Assembly: GCF_000023925.1 (NCBI RefSeq) | Contig: NC_013169.1 | Span: forward strand, 248,001 to 312,000 | Origin: Kytococcus sedentarius DSM 20547 | GTDB lineage: Bacteria; Actinomycetota; Actinomycetes; Actinomycetales; Dermatophilaceae | Reading direction: 5' to 3' | DNA length: 64,000 nucleotides | Part shown: in pieces, positions 15,116-23,378 of the stretch | Numbering within the stretch: position 1 is the stretch's first letter | Layout: each line of letters opens with the position of its first letter | Made by a program: the position numbers and the translations under genes | The notes under the pieces: generated by a model | What the model was told of the DNA's origin: nothing | Seen by the model: only the letters and a program-made list of their open reading frames with translations | The model's database searches: none

Positions 15116-16075
15116 TCAGCCCGGCCTCGTCGTCGCCGCCCCCGGCCGGATCCGCCGCTGCACGTTGGTCAGCACCACGCCGGTGATCACCAGCACGCCC
15201 CCGACCGCCTCGGGCACCGTGATCCGCCCACCGCTGAGCACCGTGAAGGCCGCCACGTACACGGTCACCAGGTTCATGAACACCCCGGCACTGCTGGCGG
15301 GGATCACCTCCAGTGCCCGGTTCCACAACAGGTACGACAGCACTGAGGGGAAGACCGCGATGAACAGCAACGCCCACAGCGACCCGGAGCTCGGCGGGAG
15401 CGTCGGTCCCCCCATCGCGAAGGTCACCGGTGCCATGACCACCACCGCGACCACCGCCTGCAGCGCGGTCGAGCTCACCGGCGGCAGCGTCGGGGACATG
15501 CGCCCAGCGATGGTGTACGCCGTCCACACGCACACGGCAGACACCATGAACAGCTCTCCGGTTCCCACGCCGGTCCTGAAGACGGCCGCGATGTCGCCGC
15601 CACTGATCACCACGAGCACCCCCACCAGCGCCAGCGCCACGCCCACGACCTTGCGCGCGGTCATACGGTCACCGAGTAGGAGCACCGCCATCAGCACGAT
15701 GAGGGCCGGGTTGAACGCGTTGATGAGCGAGGCGTTGAAGGGCGGGGTGTACTCCAGTGCGACGTACAGCAGCCACGTGTAGGCGATCATCCCCAACGCA
15801 CTGAGCCCCACGATCCACGGCCACTGCCGCAGCAGCGCGCGCCAGTCGGGACGCTCCAACCACTGGGCCAGCGCGAGCAGCGGCACCACCGCGATCACCC
15901 AGCGCAGCCAGACCAGACTCACCGGGTCGATCGTTTCCACCGCCGCCGCACCCACCACGTAGTTGCCCGCCCAGAAGAGCGTCGCCCCCATCAGGGAGAG
16001 GACGGCCACGGTGAGGGCGCGCCCTCCCGGAGCGCCCGAGGTGGTCGATGGGGGAGCGGTCGCCTGGGTGGTCAT
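15116..16075 (-). CDS. EamA/DMT-superfamily transporter
   Basis: 319 residues with about ten hydrophobic segments in two EamA halves. The first begins LMGATLFWAGNYVVGAA and the second LFMVSAVCVWTAYTIAGRM, ending with FMNLVTVYVAAFTVLSG and AVGGVLVITGVVLTN. Members export amino acids or other small metabolites; the substrate cannot be predicted. ATG 16075-16073 gives a short cytosolic head before the first segment. No operon partner is visible. Confidence 0.9.
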   Translation of the reverse strand: MTTQATAPPSTTSGAPGGRALTVAVLSLMGATLFWAGNYVVGAAAVETIDPVSLVWLRWVIAVVPLLALAQWLERPDWRALLRQWPWIVGLSALGMIAYTWLLYVALEYTPPFNASLINAFNPALIVLMAVLLLGDRMTARKVVGVALALVGVLVVISGGDIAAVFRTGVGTGELFMVSAVCVWTAYTIAGRMSPTLPPVSSTALQAVVAVVVMAPVTFAMGGPTLPPSSGSLWALLFIAVFPSVLSYLLWNRALEVIPASSAGVFMNLVTVYVAAFTVLSGGRITVPEAVGGVLVITGVVLTNVQRRIRPGAATTRPG

Positions 16076-16407
16076 GGCCTCATCGTCTCCGACCGCTTCG
16101 TCGGGGCGGCGGAGGGTCAGAGGGCCGTCAGGGGTCGACGAGGGGGACGCGCCCGATCGGCGCTGCTGCTGCGCCGGCCACCCGCCGCGTCCTGCCTCCA
16201 TGCACGGCGACCTGACCGACAAGTTCGACATGACTGCGGGTGCAACGTCGGCGTCGGGTCGGCCGGCGAACCGCAGGGCTGAGTCGTCCCAGGTAACGAT
16301 TCCGTATGAAGTCCCCGGGCCTGGTTGTGTCGAAGATCACATCCGTGGTGGCCTCAAGGGACCGGCCCACGCACGGGTGGGCCCCCCTGAAAGGAACACA
16401 CACACAT
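16076..16407. other. 332-bp intergenic region between divergent genes
   Basis: I find no credible coding frame. It should hold the promoters of the EamA transporter (leftward) and the secreted metalloprotease (rightward). A hairpin (GGCCCAC 16364-16370 pairing with GTGGGCC 16377-16383) sits just before the protease ribosome-binding site AAGGAAC (16390-16396) and could affect its translation. Confidence 0.5.
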
Positions 16408-17601
16408 ATGCGCTCCACGTGGATGACCACCGCCCTCGGCCTCTCCCTGGCCATGGGCATGACGGGTACGGCCGTGACGGCCGCGCCCCTCGACGCCACC
16501 GCCCCGGCCCCTGCTGCGGCGACCGCGGAGAACGGCCCGAGCGAGGCCCGCAAGCAGGCGATCCTCGAGCGCCTCCAGGAGCTGGTGCCGGCCCAGACGC
16601 CGAAGGCCGACGCCCTCGCCGAGCGCCTCCACATCGACACCGATGCCCGCGCCGCCGCCCTCCAGCGGGCCATCGACGGATCCCAGTACGAGTGCGGGCC
16701 CACCGAGCTCAACGTCTGGGTGGACGCCCAGCTGGCCGACTGGGAGCTCTTCGACATCCTGATCCTGCAGCTCACCGGGGCCCTGGACTGGCCGATGTAC
16801 GAGGCCCTGCTCTTCCAGCCCGACGGCCCCCAGACCTTCGGTGAGGACGGGGAGCGCACCCACGAGATGACCAAGACCTTCGGCAAGCTCCAGAAGTTCT
16901 GGGACACCGAGGGCTCCGACATCCAGCTGGGTGCCATGCACGGTGACGTGCTCATGGACGACGCCCGCATCGTGCCCTTCCTGACCGTCCTCTATGGGGT
17001 GTCCGAGGCGGATGCCCAGGAGATGGCCGACTTGGTGCAGGAGCTCCTCGCCGACCCCAAGTTCGAGGGCGGTGACCACCCGATCTTCACGCTGAACGCG
17101 TTCGCCTACTCCGATGCCCCGTCGCCGGAGGAGGAGCAGCTCGGTCTGCCGGACAAGATCATCATGGGCGACGGCATCATCGAGGCGATGGAGGGTCTCG
17201 GCCTGGGCGACGTCGGCCCCCGCGGGATCCTGGCCCACGAGTACGGCCACCACGTGCAGTACGAGCTGGGCCTCTTCGACGACCACGCCCGCGACGCCGA
17301 GGCCACCCGCGAGACCGAGCTCGAGGCCGACGCGATGGCCGGTTACTACCTGAGCCACCCTCGCGGTGAGCGCCTGCGTCAGCAGCGGGTGGTGGACTTC
17401 ATCGAGTCCTTCGGCGAGGTGGGGGACTGCTCGTTCACCTCGGACGGGCACCACGGCACGCCCAACCAGCGTGAGGCCTCGGCCCGCTGGGCGGACGAGC
17501 TGGCCAACGCCAAGGGCAAGAAGGGCCACATCCACCCGGCCCAGTTCGTGAGCGACACCTTCCGGGCGGTGCTGCCGGAGATCCTGGCGCCCGACGCCTG
17601 A
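16408..17601 (+). CDS. Secreted HExxH zinc metalloprotease of unrecognised family
   Basis: 397 residues. A signal peptide is clear: Arg near the start, hydrophobic LGLSLAMGMTGTAVTA, then APLDA. The zinc site is ILAHEYGHHVQYELG with His277, Glu278 and His281 or His282. TELEADAMAGYYL (Glu306) about 25 residues later supplies a gluzincin-type third ligand. Near the C-terminus GTPNQREASARWADELA resembles the tail of putative neutral zinc metallopeptidases. The 200 residues between signal and HExxH are not recognised. ATG 16408 follows AAGGAAC. It is monocistronic, closed by a 14-bp hairpin at 17619-17655. Confidence 0.8.
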   Translation: MRSTWMTTALGLSLAMGMTGTAVTAAPLDATAPAPAAATAENGPSEARKQAILERLQELVPAQTPKADALAERLHIDTDARAAALQRAIDGSQYECGPTELNVWVDAQLADWELFDILILQLTGALDWPMYEALLFQPDGPQTFGEDGERTHEMTKTFGKLQKFWDTEGSDIQLGAMHGDVLMDDARIVPFLTVLYGVSEADAQEMADLVQELLADPKFEGGDHPIFTLNAFAYSDAPSPEEEQLGLPDKIIMGDGIIEAMEGLGLGDVGPRGILAHEYGHHVQYELGLFDDHARDAEATRETELEADAMAGYYLSHPRGERLRQQRVVDFIESFGEVGDCSFTSDGHHGTPNQREASARWADELANAKGKKGHIHPAQFVSDTFRAVLPEILAPDA

Positions 17602-17618
17602 TCCACGCCCGCACCCCG

Positions 17619-17655
17619 ACGGGGATTCCCACTGGTACCCGGTGGGGATCCCCGT
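17619..17655 (+). terminator. Hairpin after the metalloprotease gene
   Basis: ACGGGGATTCCCAC (17619-17632) pairs with GTGGGGATCCCCGT (17642-17655), 13 of 14 bases, around a 9-nt loop. There is no T-run, which is usual for high-GC actinobacteria. Confidence 0.6.
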
Positions 17656-17667
17656 CATCATGTGGGC

Positions 17668-18099
17668 ATGACCTGTTTCGTCTCCCACACGTCCGTCGAC
17701 TGCCGCAACGCCTACGAGCTCTCCGAGTTCTGGCGTGAGCTCCTGGCCTACGAGATGGACGTCGACGATCCCAACGAGCCCGGCCACGAGGAGTGCGCCA
17801 TCCACGACCCGCAGTCCGGGCACGTGATCCTGTTCCTCGAGGTCCCCGACGCCAAGGCGGTCAAGAACCGCATCCACTTCGACCTGCGGCCGCGCGATGG
17901 GGTGACGCGCGACGAGGAGGTCCAGCGCGTCCTCACGCTGGGGGCCACCCAGGTGGAGGACTGCCGCGGCATCCACGGGACCGGCACCGGCTGGGTGGTG
18001 CTCGCCGACCCGGAGGGCAACGAGTTCTGCATCCTGCGCTCGCCGCACGAGGTGGAGGCGGGAGGGGCCGAGCAGGCCGATGCGGGGCAGGGCGCCTGA
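17668..18099 (+). CDS. VOC (glyoxalase/bleomycin-resistance) family protein
   Basis: 143 residues. Two beta-alpha-beta-beta-beta modules are visible: the first with NAYELSEFWRELLAYEMD, the second with RNRIHFDLRPRDG-like text and ending WVVLADPEGNEFCIL, the typical VOC end motif with a metal-ligand Glu. His in IHFDL and Glu in NEFC are probable ligands. The substrate is unknown. ATG 17668 is preferred; GTG 17662 is also possible. The stop overlaps the start of the next gene (TGATG), so it is co-translated with the uronate-dehydrogenase-like enzyme. Confidence 0.88.
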   Translation: MTCFVSHTSVDCRNAYELSEFWRELLAYEMDVDDPNEPGHEECAIHDPQSGHVILFLEVPDAKAVKNRIHFDLRPRDGVTRDEEVQRVLTLGATQVEDCRGIHGTGTGWVVLADPEGNEFCILRSPHEVEAGGAEQADAGQGA

Positions 18100-18911
18100 T
18101 GCGGGTGCTCGTCACCGGGGCAGCGGGGAAGGTCGGGCGGGTGGTCGTCCACGGGCTGCTCGACCTGGGTCACGAGGTGGTCGGCCTGGACCGCGCCGAC
18201 GCACCGGCTGACCTGCCCGCAGCCGTCGCCTGGCACACGGTCGACTGCGCCGACCCGGTCGCCGTGGACGACGTGTTCTCCGCCGAGCGACTCGATGCGG
18301 TGGTGCACCTGGCCGCCCACCCGGTGGAGGCGGACCTGCCGACCATCCTCACCTCGCACCTGCACACCGCGGCCGCCGTGCTCGAGGCGATGGTCGCCCA
18401 TGACGTGCGCCGCATCGTGTACGCCTCGTCGAACCACGCGGTGGGCCGCACTCCCCGGACCGACCTGCTGGGCGTGGACACCCCCCCGCGCCCGGACACC
18501 TTCTACGGCGTCGGCAAGGTGGCCGGCGAGGCCCTGCTCAGCCTGTACGTCGACCGGTACGGGGTCGAGGCGGTGGCCTGCCGCATCGGCAGCATGCTGC
18601 CCGAGCCCACGTCCGTGCGCGCGCTGTCGACCTGGCTCTCCCCGGCCGATGCGGTGCGCATGGTGCAGGCGGGCCTCACCGCCCCGGACCCCGGCTTCGC
18701 GGTGCTCTACGGCGTGAGTGCGAACACGCGTGGTTGGTGGGACCTGGCGCCCGGGCAGGCCCTGGGCTACGCGCCGCAGGACGATGCGGAGGCGTACGCC
18801 GACCGCATCGAGGCCCGCCCGCATGACGCGGCGGAGGGGCGCCACGTGGGCGGTCCCTTCGCGATGGACCAGAGCAACCGACCCGCCTTCGGGGACGCCC
18901 CCGAGGACTGA
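18099..18911 (+). CDS. NAD-dependent epimerase/dehydratase, uronate dehydrogenase-like
   Basis: 270 residues of extended SDR fold. VLVTGAAGKVGRVVV is the NAD-binding loop, DAVVHLAAHP follows, the Ser is in RIVYASSNHAVG, and the catalytic pair is YGVGKVAGEAL (Tyr, Lys). LSTWLSPADAVRMV and LYGVSANTRGWWDL are hallmarks of uronate dehydrogenase (Udh), which oxidises glucuronate or galacturonate to the lactone. No other uronate-pathway gene is nearby, so the substrate is an inference from motif similarity. ATG 18099 is coupled to the VOC gene. Confidence 0.85.
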   Translation: MRVLVTGAAGKVGRVVVHGLLDLGHEVVGLDRADAPADLPAAVAWHTVDCADPVAVDDVFSAERLDAVVHLAAHPVEADLPTILTSHLHTAAAVLEAMVAHDVRRIVYASSNHAVGRTPRTDLLGVDTPPRPDTFYGVGKVAGEALLSLYVDRYGVEAVACRIGSMLPEPTSVRALSTWLSPADAVRMVQAGLTAPDPGFAVLYGVSANTRGWWDLAPGQALGYAPQDDAEAYADRIEARPHDAAEGRHVGGPFAMDQSNRPAFGDAPED

Positions 18912-18982
18912 GGGCCCTGGCGGCCTGGGGGCCTGGGGGCCGACCCTCCGGTCTGGCCTCGCTGCTGGCTTGGGCGGCCGAC

Positions 18983-19525
18983 TCAGGCAGCGGGGATCGT
19001 CAGGTCGAGCACCTCGGCGCCGGACAGGGCCGCGAGCTCGGCACCGGAGGCCAGCAGCTTCGACCCGCGGACACCGCCCCCGATGACGACCCACTCGGCC
19101 GTGGCCACCGCCTGGTCCACCAGCACCGGCCACTCGCCCGGCAACCCGATGGGGGTGATCCCGCCGGAGGTCATGCCGGTGGCCTCCTCGGTGGAGGGCT
19201 GGTCGGCGAACGAGACCTTGCGGACCCCCAGGTGCTTGCGGACGGTCTTGTTCACGTCGGCCCGGTCGGTGGCCAGCACGAGCACCGCCGCACGGGTGGT
19301 CTGCTCCCCGCGGCGCCCCTCGACGACCACGCAGTTGGCCGAGGCCTCGGGCAGGACGTCGTAGGTCTCGCAGAAGGCCGCGGTGTCGGCCAGCCCTGGG
19401 TCGATCTCGCACACCTGCGCCGTCGGCAGGGCGCCGGCGCCGAACGCGTCCGCCACCGGCGGTGCCACCAGGTCGAGGTGCTCGCCGAGCGGCTTCCAGT
19501 CAAGGGTTCCCTGTGCAGTCGCCAT
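18983..19525 (-). CDS. YbaK/EbsC-type aminoacyl-tRNA deacylase
   Basis: 180 residues. Family features: ANCVVVEGRRGEQTTRAAVLV, VRKHLGVRKVSFADQ, then EEATGMTSGGITPIGLPGEWPVLVD with the GxxSGGxxPxG-type loop, and ending WVVIGGGVRGSKLLASGAEL. These trans-editing domains hydrolyse mischarged tRNA such as Cys-tRNA(Pro). ATG 19525-19523 is chosen because it starts the conserved fold; upstream residues lack similarity. It stands alone. Confidence 0.88.
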   Translation of the reverse strand: MATAQGTLDWKPLGEHLDLVAPPVADAFGAGALPTAQVCEIDPGLADTAAFCETYDVLPEASANCVVVEGRRGEQTTRAAVLVLATDRADVNKTVRKHLGVRKVSFADQPSTEEATGMTSGGITPIGLPGEWPVLVDQAVATAEWVVIGGGVRGSKLLASGAELAALSGAEVLDLTIPAA

Positions 19526-19630
19526 GACCCCACGGTAAGCAACCGGCGCGGGGGTGGACACCACGGCCGCCGAGGAGTTGGCTGGAGGAGCTTCCCGCCG
19601 GGAAGGCCAGCAGGTCCACCAGGAGGACAC

Positions 19631-20128
19631 ATGATCACCGGACGGCACGAGCAGATCGACGGCACCGACCACCTCGTGCTGCGGCGCGGCATCGAGGCCC
19701 CCGTCGAGGAGGTGTGGGCAGCGTTCACCGAGTCCGACCGGCTGGGGCTGTGGTTCGCCACGTGGGCGGGCGACCCCGCATCGGGACAGGTGGAGGTGAC
19801 CTGGGCCTTCGAGGAGGACATGCCCACCGAGCCCTACGTCATCGAGGAGTGCGACCCGCCCCACCACCTGCGGGCGCGCAACGTCCACGAGGACCCCACG
19901 CAGGTGTGGACCATCGACGTCGCGTTGACCGAGGCCGAGCCGGGGACCGCGCTGACCTTCAGCCAGCCCCTGAGCAATCGCGAGATGGTGCGGGACGTCG
20001 GGCCGGGGTGGGAGTACTACCTGGACCGCCTGCAGGAGTCGATCGAGACGGGCCACCCGTCCACCATCGCGTGGGGCGGGTACGCGGGCCTCACCCCGGA
20101 GTACGTCCGCGAGTTCGACCTGGCCTGA
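19631..20128 (+). CDS. SRPBCC/AHSA1-family protein
   Basis: 165 residues. The START/AHSA1 fold is shown by LRRGIEAPVEEVWAAFTESD at the start, LWFATWAG, and a final helix GWEYYLDRLQESIETGH. Family members bind hydrophobic ligands or act as Hsp90-activator-like domains; no function can be assigned here. AGGAGG (19621-19626) precedes ATG 19631. It converges with the beta-lactamase-fold gene across a hairpin. Confidence 0.88.
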   Translation: MITGRHEQIDGTDHLVLRRGIEAPVEEVWAAFTESDRLGLWFATWAGDPASGQVEVTWAFEEDMPTEPYVIEECDPPHHLRARNVHEDPTQVWTIDVALTEAEPGTALTFSQPLSNREMVRDVGPGWEYYLDRLQESIETGHPSTIAWGGYAGLTPEYVREFDLA

Positions 20129-20145
20129 TGCGGGCGCGGCGCCGC

Positions 20146-20167
20146 GGTGCCCGGGCGGCGGGGCACC
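20146..20167. terminator. Hairpin between convergent genes
   Basis: GGTGCCC (20146-20152) pairs with GGGCACC (20161-20167) around an 8-nt loop, placed between the stops of the SRPBCC and beta-lactamase-fold genes. It can serve both directions. Confidence 0.5.
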
Positions 20168-20174
20168 CGGGAAC

Positions 20175-21302
20175 TCAGCTGCGGGCGAGATCGTTGAACG
20201 CGCTGAACAGGGGCATCGTGCGCTCGCCCATCTCCACCTGGGTGAGCAGGAGGCCGATGGTGCCGTCGGGGTCGACGAAGAAGTCCGTCCCGAGGCCGCC
20301 GGACCAGCCGTAGCGCCCGGCGTGGTGCCCCTCGAGCACCACGGCGCCGCCCCAGCCCCACCCGGTGCCGCTCCAGAACCCCGGGAAGAAGCTCTCCGGC
20401 GTCTTGGCCACGGCAGGGGTCTGGTCACGCAGCATCCCGGCCACCAGGGACGGGTCCAGGAAGGGCTGGCCGTCCACGTGGCCGCCGTCGGCCAGCATCC
20501 GCGCGAGCCGCAGGTAGTCCGCGGCGGTGGAGACCAGCTCCCCGTGGGCCGTGTCGTAGGGGGCGGGCCCCACGTGGAAGCCACCCCCGGCCGGTTCGAG
20601 CTCCACGAGCTCCTCACCCCGCCAGGTGGCCGCAGCCGGCAACCGGTGGGCCTGGTCCGGGCCCACGCGCTCGCCGGTGTCCACCATGCCCAGCGGGCCC
20701 AGCACCTCGCGCTCCAGCAGCGCCTGGCGCGCCACCCCGGCCACCCGCTGCAGCAGGATCCCCAGCACTGCGAACGAGTGGTGGTAACGGAAGCCCTCGC
20801 CGGGGTGGTGGGCCAGGGGCAGCGTCGCGAGGCGGGACAGCCAGGCGTCGGCGCCGGGGGAGATGGGCTCGGGCCCGGCGGCCATGCCGGCCTGCTCGTA
20901 CCCCCGGGCCAGCGGGGTGTCGGCCATCTCCATGCCGTAGCCGGAGCCGTTCGTCAGCAGGTGCCGCACGGTGATCGGGCGACGGGTGGGCTCCACCTCA
21001 TCGAGGGCGGCGGTGGGCGTGCGCAGCACCGTGCGGTCGGCCAGCTCCGGCAGCCAGCGTTGGACCGGGTCGTCCAGGCCCAGCCGGCCGGACTGCACCA
21101 TGCGCAGGGTCGCGACCGTGAGCACCGGCTTGGTCATGGACATGATGCGGAAGATCGCGTCCTCGGGCATCGGCGCACCACCGTGGGCCATCGCCCCCTG
21201 GGCCGCGATGCGGACGTCCCCGCCGCGGGCGACCAGCGTGACCGCGCCGGGGATCGTGCTGGCGTCGATCACCTGCTGCACGCGCTCGGTCAGCGCGCTC
21301 AT
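20175..21302 (-). CDS. Serine hydrolase of the class C beta-lactamase fold
   Basis: 375 residues. The nucleophile motif is MSMTKP (Ser55-x-x-Lys58), followed by FRYHHSFAVLG (Tyr173) and YGWSGGLGT in the place of the third KTG/HxG-type box. This arrangement is typical of family VIII esterases and D-aminopeptidase/EstB proteins more than of true AmpC enzymes. No signal peptide is present, so a cytosolic esterase is more likely than antibiotic resistance. The start overlaps a 37-codon upstream frame (ATGA). Confidence 0.88.
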   Translation of the reverse strand: MSALTERVQQVIDASTIPGAVTLVARGGDVRIAAQGAMAHGGAPMPEDAIFRIMSMTKPVLTVATLRMVQSGRLGLDDPVQRWLPELADRTVLRTPTAALDEVEPTRRPITVRHLLTNGSGYGMEMADTPLARGYEQAGMAAGPEPISPGADAWLSRLATLPLAHHPGEGFRYHHSFAVLGILLQRVAGVARQALLEREVLGPLGMVDTGERVGPDQAHRLPAAATWRGEELVELEPAGGGFHVGPAPYDTAHGELVSTAADYLRLARMLADGGHVDGQPFLDPSLVAGMLRDQTPAVAKTPESFFPGFWSGTGWGWGGAVVLEGHHAGRYGWSGGLGTDFFVDPDGTIGLLLTQVEMGERTMPLFSAFNDLARS

Positions 21303-21412
21303 GCGGCGCCGCCGGACGGCACGGCCTCGGCGACCTCCGGGGCGGTGTCCGTGACCCCGCCCGAGGACGCGCGGCCCTCCAACGTGATGTTCTGCGTGAC
21401 GATGATGCGCAT
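21299..21412 (-). pseudogene. Remnant of a DHFR/RibD-fold reductase N-terminus
   Basis: Only 37 codons: MRIIVTQNITLEG is the characteristic start of actinobacterial dihydrofolate-reductase-family (RibD C-terminal domain) proteins, which usually have about 180 residues. After 13 residues the text becomes unrelated and stops in the ATG of the serine hydrolase. It is probably what is left of a deleted gene whose promoter now drives the hydrolase. It might still act as a leader peptide. Confidence 0.5.
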
Positions 21413-21452
21413 GGGCGCCTCCGGTGGGTCGTCCGATGACGGACCTCGAGAT

Positions 21453-21471
21453 ATGTGAACACCGTCCACAT
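21453..21471. promoter_or_regulatory. Palindromic operator upstream of the hydrolase gene
   Basis: ATGTGAAC-ACC-GTCCACAT (7 of 8 arm positions symmetrical) lies about 40 bp before the 37-codon frame, in the space where its promoter must be. The size is typical of TetR-family operators, but no such regulator gene is near. Confidence 0.45.
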
Positions 21472-21549
21472 TAGGGCGGGTGCGAGGGCCTGTCGACCCC
21501 CTCCGTCAGCCGGGGAGGGCGTGGGACCTGGTGCCGGGACGCCCCTCGC

Positions 21550-21975
21550 TCACTCGTCCAGCAGGGCGTTGTGCTGCATCCGCAGGGCGCGCTCCAGGCC
21601 CGCCAGCACCCCGGCCAGGGACAGGCCGGTGTTCACCTGCTCGGGCAGCTCGATGGGGGAGCGGAAGGTCCACCCGGTGAGCTCCTGCCACCAGTCCGCT
21701 CGCGTGAACGCCTGCAGCAGCTGCGGCAGCTCGAGCCCCAGGGCCACCAGCAGCACCGTCAGCGAGAAGAACACCGCCTGGGTGCGCCCCACGGCCACCT
21801 GGCGGCCATCGCGGTACAGGTGCAGCTTCTCCCCAACGTCGAAGAAGTCCACGTCCAGCGCGTACTCGTGACCGTGCGTGGTGGTGAGGTACTGCCCCCG
21901 CCACAGCGACTGCCACCCCGTCACCGGCGTCAGCTCCGACCCGTCGCCTTCCGTCACGCCACCCATCCGCCCCAT
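21550..21975 (-). CDS. Small membrane-anchored protein of unknown function
   Basis: 141 residues. The first 65 form a soluble, beta-rich part (RGQYLTTTHGHEYALDVDFF, then EKLHLYRDGRQVAVG). One strong membrane segment follows (FFSLTVLLVALGLELPQLL) and a second weaker hydrophobic helix lies near VNTGLSLAGVLAGL. AGGAGG lies 6 nt before ATG 21975-21973. I do not recognise a family. It is isolated between the operator region of the hydrolase and the lamin-tail gene. Confidence 0.6.
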   Translation of the reverse strand: MGRMGGVTEGDGSELTPVTGWQSLWRGQYLTTTHGHEYALDVDFFDVGEKLHLYRDGRQVAVGRTQAVFFSLTVLLVALGLELPQLLQAFTRADWWQELTGWTFRSPIELPEQVNTGLSLAGVLAGLERALRMQHNALLDE

Positions 21976-22223
21976 GCGGATCCTCCTGTCGTCCGGCCCC
22001 TGTCGGTCGCACGGGCCACCCGGGCCGGCGCGCCCCGGCAGGGGTGCGTGCCGGTCACTCTGCCAGCCCCCCTCATCCGGGCGGGGGGGGTGTCCGCGCA
22101 CCTTCCCCGATGGGGGTGTGCGCCGACGACGCGACAGCCCGCGGCATCGTGGACGCCGGCGGCACCCGGGCGGCCTGACCGTTCCTGGTCGCCGGGGGGC
22201 CCGCCGTAGGGCAGACTGGGTAC

Positions 22224-22718
22224 GTGAACCGTCACTCTCGCATGTTGGGGGGCCTTACCTCGGCCGCTCTCCTGGCCCCTGCCATGCTCATCGCCCCAGC
22301 CGCCGAGGCCCTTCCCGCCGTCATGATCAGCCAGATCGTCTACGACTCCTTCGGGGCCACCAAGGACGACTACTCCACCCGCAGCCTCAACGCGGAGTAC
22401 ATCGTCCTGAAGAACACCACCTCGGTGTCCCGCACCGTCACCGGCTGGACCGTGAAGGACGCCACGGGCTTCCGCTACACGCTGCCCACCACCACCATCC
22501 CGGCCAAGGGAACGGTCCGCATCCACACCGGCAAGGGCACGAACACCAACGCCCGCGGGGCCACCACACCCGGCCACCGCTACTGGGGCAAGACCAGCTA
22601 CGTGTGGAACAACACCGGCGACACCGCCACCCTCCGCAACCGTGCCGGCTCGCTGGTGGACACCTGCAAGTACACCGACAAGAGCACCAAGGACAGCATC
22701 AAGTCCGTCGCCTGCTGA
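22224..22718 (+). CDS. Secreted lamin-tail-domain protein
   Basis: 164 residues. A Sec signal (MLGGLTSAALLAPAMLIAPAAEA) precedes an Ig-like lamin-tail domain: ISQIVYDSFG, NAEYIVLKNTTSVSRTVTGW, ATGFRYTLPTTTIPAKGTVR and a final KSVAC with a probable disulfide to Cys near LVDTCKY. Such single-domain secreted proteins are frequent in actinobacteria and often stand beside extracellular nucleases or phosphatases, but no partner is seen here. GTG 22224 is the start. A strong hairpin closes the gene. Confidence 0.85.
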   Translation: MNRHSRMLGGLTSAALLAPAMLIAPAAEALPAVMISQIVYDSFGATKDDYSTRSLNAEYIVLKNTTSVSRTVTGWTVKDATGFRYTLPTTTIPAKGTVRIHTGKGTNTNARGATTPGHRYWGKTSYVWNNTGDTATLRNRAGSLVDTCKYTDKSTKDSIKSVAC

Positions 22719-22732
22719 CGCGCTGCCCCTCC

Positions 22733-22763
22733 AGCCGCCTCGGGCCACCGGCCCGGGGCGGCT
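22733..22763. terminator. Strong hairpin between lamin-tail gene and gpx paralogue 2
   Basis: AGCCGCC-tc-GGGCC (22733-22746) pairs with GGCCC-gg-GGCGGCT (22750-22763) around a 3-nt loop. The genes converge, so it probably works in both directions. Confidence 0.7.
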
Positions 22764-22779
22764 CTGGTGTGGGCGGGGC

Positions 22780-23262
22780 TCAGGTCGCCAGGGCCCGCTC
22801 GATGTCGGCCCCGATCCGTGCCGGCGCGGTCGCGGGGCCGTAGCGCCGGATCACGCGGCCGTCCCTCCCCACCAGGAACTTGGTGAAGTTCCACTTGACG
22901 GTGCTCACCCCCAGACCGCCCTTCTCCTGCTTGAGCCAGCGCCACAGGGGGTGCGCACCGGCACCGTTGACGTCCACCCTGGCGAACATCGGGAAGCTCA
23001 CGCCGTAGTTCACCGAGCAGAAGTCCGCGATCTCCTCCGCGCTGCCCGGCTCCTGGTGCGCGAACTGGTTGCACGGGAACCCGAGCACCACGAACCCGGC
23101 GTCCCGGTGCTGCTGGTAGAGCTCCTCGAGGCCCCGGTACTGCGGGGTGAACCCGCACTTGCTGGCGGTGTTGACCACGAGGGCCACCTGTCCGGCGTAC
23201 TGCGCGAGGGACTGGTCGGTGCCATCGAGCGCGGTGGCGGAGAAGTCCGCGAGGGTCGTCAT
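22780..23262 (-). CDS. Glutathione-peroxidase family peroxidase (paralogue 2)
   Basis: 160 residues. VVNTASKCGFT holds the peroxidatic Cys, LGFPCNQFAHQEPG the Gln and second Cys, and KWNFTKFLVGRDG the Trp/Asn. It is clearly related to paralogue 1 (14489-14965), yet the divergence suggests old duplication or separate acquisition. ATG 23262-23260 is chosen; a GTG one codon upstream is equivalent. It is separated from the next gene by a divergent spacer. Confidence 0.92.
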   Translation of the reverse strand: MTTLADFSATALDGTDQSLAQYAGQVALVVNTASKCGFTPQYRGLEELYQQHRDAGFVVLGFPCNQFAHQEPGSAEEIADFCSVNYGVSFPMFARVDVNGAGAHPLWRWLKQEKGGLGVSTVKWNFTKFLVGRDGRVIRRYGPATAPARIGADIERALAT

Positions 23263-23378
23263 CACCCCAGTGTGGCGGGTGCAGGGCCGCGCCGGGGAGG
23301 ATGGGGTGAGCCCGCGCCATCGGGCCGGCGCCCCACCGGGCCCGCGCCCGCAGGCCCCCGCGACCCAGGAGGAACCCC

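Noticed and set aside
20175-21302. Antibiotic-resistance beta-lactamase
   Set aside because: No signal peptide, and the third box is GWSGGLGT rather than KTG; a family VIII esterase or peptidase is more likely.
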